NCBI RefSeq assembly: GCF_030294945.1
Contig: NZ_AP018448.1
Coordinates: 5,052,001 to 5,116,000, forward strand
Direction: 5' to 3'
Origin: Streptomyces graminofaciens
Lineage (GTDB): Bacteria > Actinomycetota > Actinomycetes > Streptomycetales > Streptomycetaceae
Length of the DNA: 64,000 nucleotides
The notes under the pieces were generated by a model. The model was not told where the DNA came from and ran no database searches. It saw only the letters and a program-made list of their open reading frames with translations. Shown piece after piece: positions 59,921-64,000 of the stretch. The position numbers were made by a program, and so were the translations under genes. Positions within the stretch are counted from its first letter, which is position 1. Each line of letters starts with the position of its first letter.

Positions 59921-60813
59921 AACTGCGCCCGCAGATGCTCCCAGAACCCGTCCCGCAACGCCCGCCGCAGATCCGCCTGCCCGCGCATCGAGTACTGCAA
60001 CAGCCCCTCCGCCTCGACGAGCAGGTCCTGGTCCACCGAGCCGGGCAGGTACGGATGCCCCTGCAGCAGTTCCCCCAGCGCCTCCCGGCCCCGCGACGCC
60101 AGCCACTTCGCGGCGATCTGCGCGCCCACGAAACGAACCTCCTCGCGCGTGGGCCGGGCACCCGCCGAGGCCTCGTATGTGACGGCGGCCCGGCGTGACA
60201 CATACGGCTTGAAGAAGTCGAGGTCGAAGGTCCGCTGACTGTCGACCTCCCAGAGCAGCGGCTCGGCCTGGTTGCGCCCCTCGGGTGCCTCGATGCCCCA
60301 CAGATGGACCCGTGCCCCGTAGCCCTGCGCGGCCTCGACCGCCGACACCAGGTCCTCGTCGCCGCCGATCAGGGCCGCGTCGCTGATCGCGCGATGCCGG
60401 GCCAGCGACTCCAGATCGGTGCGGATGAGGGAGTCGACGCCCTTCTGCTGGTTGTTGGCGTTCAGATTGCCGAGGCGGACCTTCACGTCCGGCAGTTCGG
60501 CGATCGCCTGCTGCTCCGCCGTGTGGATGCGACGCCGCGCCCCGTCGTACCAGTACACGCGCAGCAGCCGGCTGTCCGCGAAGATCGTGCGCGCCCTGTC
60601 GATCAGCGCCTCGATGAGCCCCTCCGCATCGAGGTCGAACGACCGCCGGTCCTCCGTCCCGGCGACGAGCCGCCCCACGGCCGCGTACAGATATCCGGCG
60701 TCCACGAAGATCGCATGCGTCGAGGGCGTCTTCGCCACCTCGGCGAGCATGCGCTGGAGCAGCTCGTTCGTACGGTCGATGCGGGCGCCGAGCGCCGCTA
60801 GGTCGTCATTCAT
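59917..60813 (-). CDS. NYN-domain (PIN-like) nuclease
   Basis: The 298-aa protein has an N-terminal coiled region (1-30), then a NYN/PIN-like nuclease domain (about 30-190). Acidic active-site residues lie in THAIFVDAGYLYAAVGR (Asp about 38), QKGVDSLIRTDL (Asp about 126) and DAALIGGDEDLVSAVEAA (Asp about 148-153), followed by GARVHLWGIE. The C-terminal 100 residues are helical and may bind RNA or a partner. It is a predicted RNase of unknown target. Its stop codon lies in the right arm of the MITE-like element. ATG at 60813 has only a weak Shine-Dalgarno. Confidence 0.85.
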   Translation of the reverse strand: MNDDLAALGARIDRTNELLQRMLAEVAKTPSTHAIFVDAGYLYAAVGRLVAGTEDRRSFDLDAEGLIEALIDRARTIFADSRLLRVYWYDGARRRIHTAEQQAIAELPDVKVRLGNLNANNQQKGVDSLIRTDLESLARHRAISDAALIGGDEDLVSAVEAAQGYGARVHLWGIEAPEGRNQAEPLLWEVDSQRTFDLDFFKPYVSRRAAVTYEASAGARPTREEVRFVGAQIAAKWLASRGREALGELLQGHPYLPGSVDQDLLVEAEGLLQYSMRGQADLRRALRDGFWEHLRAQF

Positions 60814-60935
60814 ATGCGTCCATTGTCCCGGCGGTCACGCTGCGAACACAACCGGTCCCGGTCAGTCTTCCATGATGCGCCCGCGATACCACTTACCGGG
60901 AGGTAATTAGCTTCTCGAAAAATTTCCTTAGCGTA

Positions 60936-60962
60936 GGGAATGTTCGTAACACTCAACCCGTT
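60936..60962 (+). promoter_or_regulatory. SigR-type promoter of a 50-aa gene (GGGAAT-N18-GTT)
   Basis: GGGAAT (60936-60941), 18 bp, GTT (60960-60962) match the SigR consensus. Transcription would start about 50 nt before the small ORF at 61022, in an AT-rich patch. Confidence 0.65.
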
Positions 60963-61021
60963 GACTACTCATGAAACACCAGTAGTCCTCATCGGAGGAT
61001 GACCAGACGAAGGGAGAAGCC

Positions 61022-61174
61022 ATGCGCTTCGAAATCATGCGACTCGACGATGTCAACGGCACGCCCGTGGACAGCACCGTCGTTGACGCCGCCTCCGTCA
61101 ACCGGATCGTGCAGCAGGCCGCCGCCATCGGACAGCGCCTCTGGATCCGCCCGGCCGACGTGTCCGCCTCATAA
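61022..61174 (+). CDS. Conserved 50-aa small protein
   Basis: The 50-aa protein runs from MRFEIMRLDDVNGTPVDSTV to RPADVSAS, with a central amphipathic helix VNRIVQQAAAIGQRLW. The ideal Shine-Dalgarno GAAGGGAG sits 6 nt before the ATG at 61022. A SigR-type promoter precedes it and a perfect terminator follows. This autonomous transcription unit and the careful translation signals indicate a real gene. Sequence of this type is, by recall, conserved across Streptomyces. No cysteine is present, so a direct thiol role is unlikely. Function unknown. Confidence 0.78.
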   Translation: MRFEIMRLDDVNGTPVDSTVVDAASVNRIVQQAAAIGQRLWIRPADVSAS

Positions 61175-61195
61175 CAGCGGACCCGTTCACACTTC

Positions 61196-61231
61196 AGAGC
61201 CCCGTACGGCACCGATGCCGTACGGGGCTCT
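61196..61231. terminator. Bidirectional terminator (small protein / marC)
   Basis: Perfect 16-bp arms (61196-61211 and 61216-61231) with a CCGA loop lie between the convergent small-protein and MarC genes. Confidence 0.85.
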
Positions 61232-61248
61232 GCGTGTCCCCGCAAGCG

Positions 61249-61854
61249 TCAGGCCCCCTGAACGACCTGGGTGATGCCGTTGATGATCTGCTGCACGGCG
61301 ATCGCGGAGAGCATCATCCCGGCGAGCCGTGTCACGAGCACCACTCCGCCGTCCTTGATGAGCCGGATGATGAGCAGCGAGTACCGCATCGTGAGCCACA
61401 GCACGACATGGATCGCGAGGATCGCCACCCACACCGACACCTGAGTGGCCATGCTGTCCGCCTTCTGGACCGCCAGGATCACCGACACGATCGCACCGGG
61501 CCCGGCGAGCAGCGGCATACCGAGCGGCACCAGCGCGACGTTCACGTCCTTGGTCTGCGTCGGCTCGTCCGTCTTGCCGGTCAGCAGGTCGAGCGCGATG
61601 AGCAGAAGCAGCAGCCCACCCGCGATCATCAGGGCGGGCACGGAAACATGCAGGTAGTCGAGGATCTGGTGGCCGAGGAGCCCGAAGACGGCGATCACAC
61701 CGCCGGCCACGCAGACGGCCTGGAACGCCATCCGCTTCTGCGTACGGGCCGGACGGCCGGCAGTGAGACCCAGGAAGATCGGGGTGATCCCGGGCGGGTC
61801 CATGATCACGAAGAGGGTGAGAAAGAGCGAGCCGAAGACGGCGACATCGAACAC
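61249..61854 (-). CDS. MarC-family integral membrane protein
   Basis: This 201-aa MarC/UPF0056 protein has six predicted helices. It starts VFDVAVFGSLFLTLFVIMDP, with the family motif MDPPGITPIFLGLT (about 18-31), RMAFQAVCVAGGVIAVFGLLG, LMIAGGLLLLLIALDLL, the reentrant-like LVPLGMPLLAGPGAIVSVI, and a final GMMLSAIAVQQIINGI. MarC proteins are conserved inner-membrane proteins whose transport role is not proven, despite the multiple-antibiotic-resistance name. GTG at 61854 with AAGG upstream is used. The PHP gene lies upstream on the same strand, 146 bp away. Confidence 0.88.
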   Translation of the reverse strand: MFDVAVFGSLFLTLFVIMDPPGITPIFLGLTAGRPARTQKRMAFQAVCVAGGVIAVFGLLGHQILDYLHVSVPALMIAGGLLLLLIALDLLTGKTDEPTQTKDVNVALVPLGMPLLAGPGAIVSVILAVQKADSMATQVSVWVAILAIHVVLWLTMRYSLLIIRLIKDGGVVLVTRLAGMMLSAIAVQQIINGITQVVQGA

Positions 61855-62000
61855 AGGGGTGCCTTGCGGAGAGAGGTACGTCAGAGTGGGCAACCCACAG
61901 GCCGACGTGTCCGTCTCACTCTGCGGGCAGTCGTTCCGCATGACGGAACGGGTGGGCACAGCCGGCAGCAGCCGGGTGCCGTACGACAAAAAAGGGCGAG

Positions 62001-62858
62001 CTAGTTCCCGCCGGTCCCCGGGACGGGGAACGCGCCGGTGGCCCGTCGCGTGATCTCGCCGTACACCTCGGGGTCGGTGGTGTACTCGCCGAGTGCGCAG
62101 GTCTTGCGGCTGCCGTGGTAGTCCGAGGACCCGGTGGCGAGCAGCCCCAGCTCCTTCGCCAGGCCCCGCAGCCGTGCCCGGGTGGCCGGATCGTGGTCCA
62201 TGTGGTCGACCTCGATGCCGTCGAGCCCGGCGGCGGCCAGCTCGGCGATCGCGGACTCCGGGACGGTCCGGCCCCGTTTGACGGCGGCCGGGTGGGCGAA
62301 GACGGTGACGCCGCCCGCGCCCTTGACCAGCCGGATGGCCTCGAAGGGGTCGGTCTCGTGCTTCGGGACGTAGGCCCGGCCTCCGTCGGCGAGCCACCGC
62401 TCGGTGAAGGCGTCGCCCACGGTCGGTACGACGCCCAGTTCGACGAGGGCGGTGGCCACGTGCGGCCGGCCCACGGAACCCTCACCGGCGATCCGCGCCA
62501 CCTGCTCCCAGGTGACGGGCACACCCAGCTCGTTCAGCTTGGCGATCATGCCCCGGGCGCGCGGCACCCGGTCGTCCCTGACCAGCTCGCGCTCGGCGAG
62601 CAGGGCGGGCTCCTCGGGGTCGAAGAGGTAGGCCAGCATGTGCATGCTGATGCCGTCCAACCGACAGGACAGCTCGGCGCCGGTGACCAGCGTGAGCCCC
62701 TCGGGCAGCGCGGCGATCGCCTCGCCGTACCCCCGGGTCGTGTCGTGGTCGGTCAGCGCGACGACGTCCAGCCCGGCCGCGGCGGCATTGCACATCAGCC
62801 CGGCCGGGGTGTCCGTACCGTCGGACGCCGTGGAGTGGCAGTGCAGATCGACACGCAC
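62001..62858 (-). CDS. PHP-domain phosphoesterase
   Basis: The 285-aa PHP-domain hydrolase has metal-binding motifs in order: DLHCHSTASDG (residues 4-14, H-x-H), VVALTDHDTTRG (about 33-44), a central insert (about 80-190), AHPAAVKRG and SSDYHGSR (about 247) near the C-terminus. Relatives act on 3'-phosphoadenosine phosphates or single-strand nucleotides; the exact substrate is undetermined. GTG at 62858 has GGAG 9 nt upstream and places the H-x-H motif at the start, as in the family. It is transcribed towards marC. Confidence 0.87.
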   Translation of the reverse strand: MRVDLHCHSTASDGTDTPAGLMCNAAAAGLDVVALTDHDTTRGYGEAIAALPEGLTLVTGAELSCRLDGISMHMLAYLFDPEEPALLAERELVRDDRVPRARGMIAKLNELGVPVTWEQVARIAGEGSVGRPHVATALVELGVVPTVGDAFTERWLADGGRAYVPKHETDPFEAIRLVKGAGGVTVFAHPAAVKRGRTVPESAIAELAAAGLDGIEVDHMDHDPATRARLRGLAKELGLLATGSSDYHGSRKTCALGEYTTDPEVYGEITRRATGAFPVPGTGGN

Positions 62859-62948
62859 GACGCGGACTCCAGACGGGTGACGGAACAGAAGCGGACGCTC
62901 AAGAGTAGCGCGCTTCCGACCCACTTCGGTCACACCCGAAACCCCCGA

Positions 62949-63030
62949 GCGCCCCCTACATGGTCAGGGGCGCGGTGCTGTATCGATTTGCGGTTCCGCC
63001 GCGTGGGCACGACAAGCCACCTGGCACCCG
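62949..63030 (+). repeat. Dispersed intergenic repeat, copy B
   Basis: A GCGCCCC / GGGGCGC hairpin (62949-62973) is followed by GCGGTTCCGCCGCGTGGGCA and a CCAC/CCCGC block. The order and sequence parallel copy A at 54963-55033, in the same orientation. It lies between the PHP gene and the zinc-ribbon gene. Confidence 0.6.
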
Positions 63031-63072
63031 CAAGCCGCCGAACCAGCCGAACCTTCGAGCCACCAGGGCGCC

Positions 63073-63714
63073 CTACGGTTCCAGGATCCGCGGCGAAAGC
63101 GCCCCACAAGGCAGCAACTCCACCTCCGCCCCGGCGTCCCGCAGATCCGTCAGCACCAGCTCGTCGTACATCAGCAACCCCGTCTGCTCGGGCCAGACGA
63201 TCGCCCACAGCCACATCCCGAGCGCTTCCCCGGCGAACACCGCACGGTCGTCGGGTGTGCCGGAGAGGTGCCACAGAGGCGTCGGGCGGCCGGCGGCCAG
63301 GACCTTGGCCTGGGGTGGTTTCTCGACGCTCAGATACGGCCCGGGGTCGGGGCCGTCGACACCGGCGTACCGCGCGCCGAGACCGACGCCGAGCTCCTCG
63401 GCGATGAGCAGGAGCTCGCCCATCCCACCGAGCGGCCCCGGGCCGGAGCAGGCCACGGCGGTGGCGCGGCCACCGCTGCGGTCGTCCCCGGCGAAGGCCG
63501 CGCCCGTGAACAGCCACCCCACGGGCAGCGGCCACGGCATCCACACGGGCACCTTGGCGCGATGCACCACGACACTGAGGGCCTCGACGCTGGGCGGGAT
63601 CACGGGCTGCAGCGGATGCACCGTCCCATGCACATCACACTGCCAGGAGTCGGCAAAGAGTCCGGGAGCCCTGACCCGGCCACCACACTTCGGGCAACTG
63701 GGTTCGCCCCTCAT
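63073..63714 (-). CDS. Conserved zinc-ribbon-start protein (DUF6758-like)
   Basis: The 213-aa protein begins with a probable metal-binding CPKCGGRVRAPG and SWQCDVHGTVH (about 6-33), followed by a mixed alpha/beta domain with VPVWMPWPLPVGWLFTG, GPGPLGGMGELLLIAEE and LSGTPDDRAVFAGEALG. No catalytic motif is recognised. The DUF6758 name is from recall and should be checked. ATG at 63714 is used, but a TTG at 63723 has a better-placed GGGGAGGA. Nothing upstream to 64000 is clearly coding; the sequence there shows no supported ORF start. Confidence 0.72.
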   Translation of the reverse strand: MRGEPSCPKCGGRVRAPGLFADSWQCDVHGTVHPLQPVIPPSVEALSVVVHRAKVPVWMPWPLPVGWLFTGAAFAGDDRSGGRATAVACSGPGPLGGMGELLLIAEELGVGLGARYAGVDGPDPGPYLSVEKPPQAKVLAAGRPTPLWHLSGTPDDRAVFAGEALGMWLWAIVWPEQTGLLMYDELVLTDLRDAGAEVELLPCGALSPRILEP

Positions 63715-64000
63715 AGGGCTCAACGGTCCTCCCCGTGCTTCCTCGCGTCAAGGACGATCACCCGTCCGGCGTGTGCGCGTCACGTTCCGCTTATGGACCG
63801 TTCATGCACCGCGCGCGTCGGGAGTGATCCGTCCACTGGCATCAACCACCGGGATCAACTGCCCGCACGACCAAGGGAAGCGGCGATTTTCAGCCACCTG
63901 CGGGTCACCCACAGGCCACGCCGGGCGTGCCTTCGGTCACATGGGCCGTGGCGAGACGACTCGATCGGCCCGACCGGGTCAGTCGAGGGACACCGACCTG

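Noticed and set aside
63724..64000. Partial gene at the right edge
   Set aside because: No ORF with a plausible start, Shine-Dalgarno and coding bias could be defined in the last 277 bp.

Overview
This is a high-GC actinobacterial chromosome segment, almost certainly Streptomyces. Third-codon positions are strongly G/C, GTG starts are common, and Shine-Dalgarno sites are GGAGG-like. WhiB, TerD, AIM24, mycoredoxin and AdnAB proteins are present. Gene content and order (hisN, CBS, Fur ... wblC, uvrD2, mrx, nudC, adnBA, moeZ ... TetR, DUF3107, DEAD helicase) match, from memory, a conserved core region of Streptomyces chromosomes. Part of it also matches the mycobacterial uvrD2-mrx1-nudC-adnBA-moeZ neighbourhood. 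I saw no rRNA, CRISPR array, integrase, complete insertion sequence or classical biosynthetic cluster. The window is mostly core genome with small accessory pieces.

Layout. 0-2.1 kb: histidinol phosphatase, CBS protein and a Fur-family regulator with its own operator. 2.1-4.7 kb: two identical initiator tRNA genes flanking a Sel1-repeat protein. 4.7-13.9 kb: UPF0182 membrane protein, PPA1309 protein, PDZ/Lon-like protease, MoaE, an epimerase, a DUF2342 protein and a Nudix protein. 14.0-17.1 kb: three AIM24-domain genes, the first transcribed being a TerD-AIM24 fusion. 17.3-20.8 kb: YgjP-like metallopeptidase, a ThiF/cyclodehydratase-like protein and a UbiB-type kinase. 21.1-22.5 kb: wblC (whiB7) and a coupled partner behind a ~600-nt leader with a candidate uORF and an intrinsic terminator. 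22.5-34.8 kb: uvrD2, mycoredoxin, nudC, an M20 dipeptidase, and adnB and adnA. 35.0-43.2 kb: alkyltransferase-like protein, a pseudokinase-flippase membrane protein, two tandem secreted tripeptidyl-aminopeptidase paralogues and moeZ. 43.2-48.8 kb: an operon with a PelF-like glycosyltransferase, an 8-TM membrane protein, a nucleotide-sugar epimerase and a spherulin-4/GH114-like protein. 49.0-55.8 kb: a decayed ABC ATPase, a DUF3152 zincin with twelve 36-bp repeats, a hydrolase, a TetR regulator, DUF3107 and a ferritin-like protein. 56-64 kb: DEAD-box helicase with a duplicated basic tail, a hydrolase, a MITE-like element, NYN nuclease, a small protein, MarC, a PHP phosphoesterase and a zinc-ribbon protein.

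Themes. A redox and DNA-repair block (mycoredoxin, UvrD2, AdnAB, MoeZ) carries promoter sequences matching the SigR thiol-stress consensus (GGAAT-N18-GTT) before mrx1 and moeZ. A third copy lies before a 50-aa protein at 61.0 kb. The wblC leader has the architecture of ribosome-dependent transcription attenuation. The 43.2-48.8 kb operon resembles a reduced, divergent Pel-type exopolysaccharide system and is my best candidate for an under-described system. The TerD/AIM24 gene trio is second.

All functional calls come from reading translated sequence and motif recall. No database search or computation was run.
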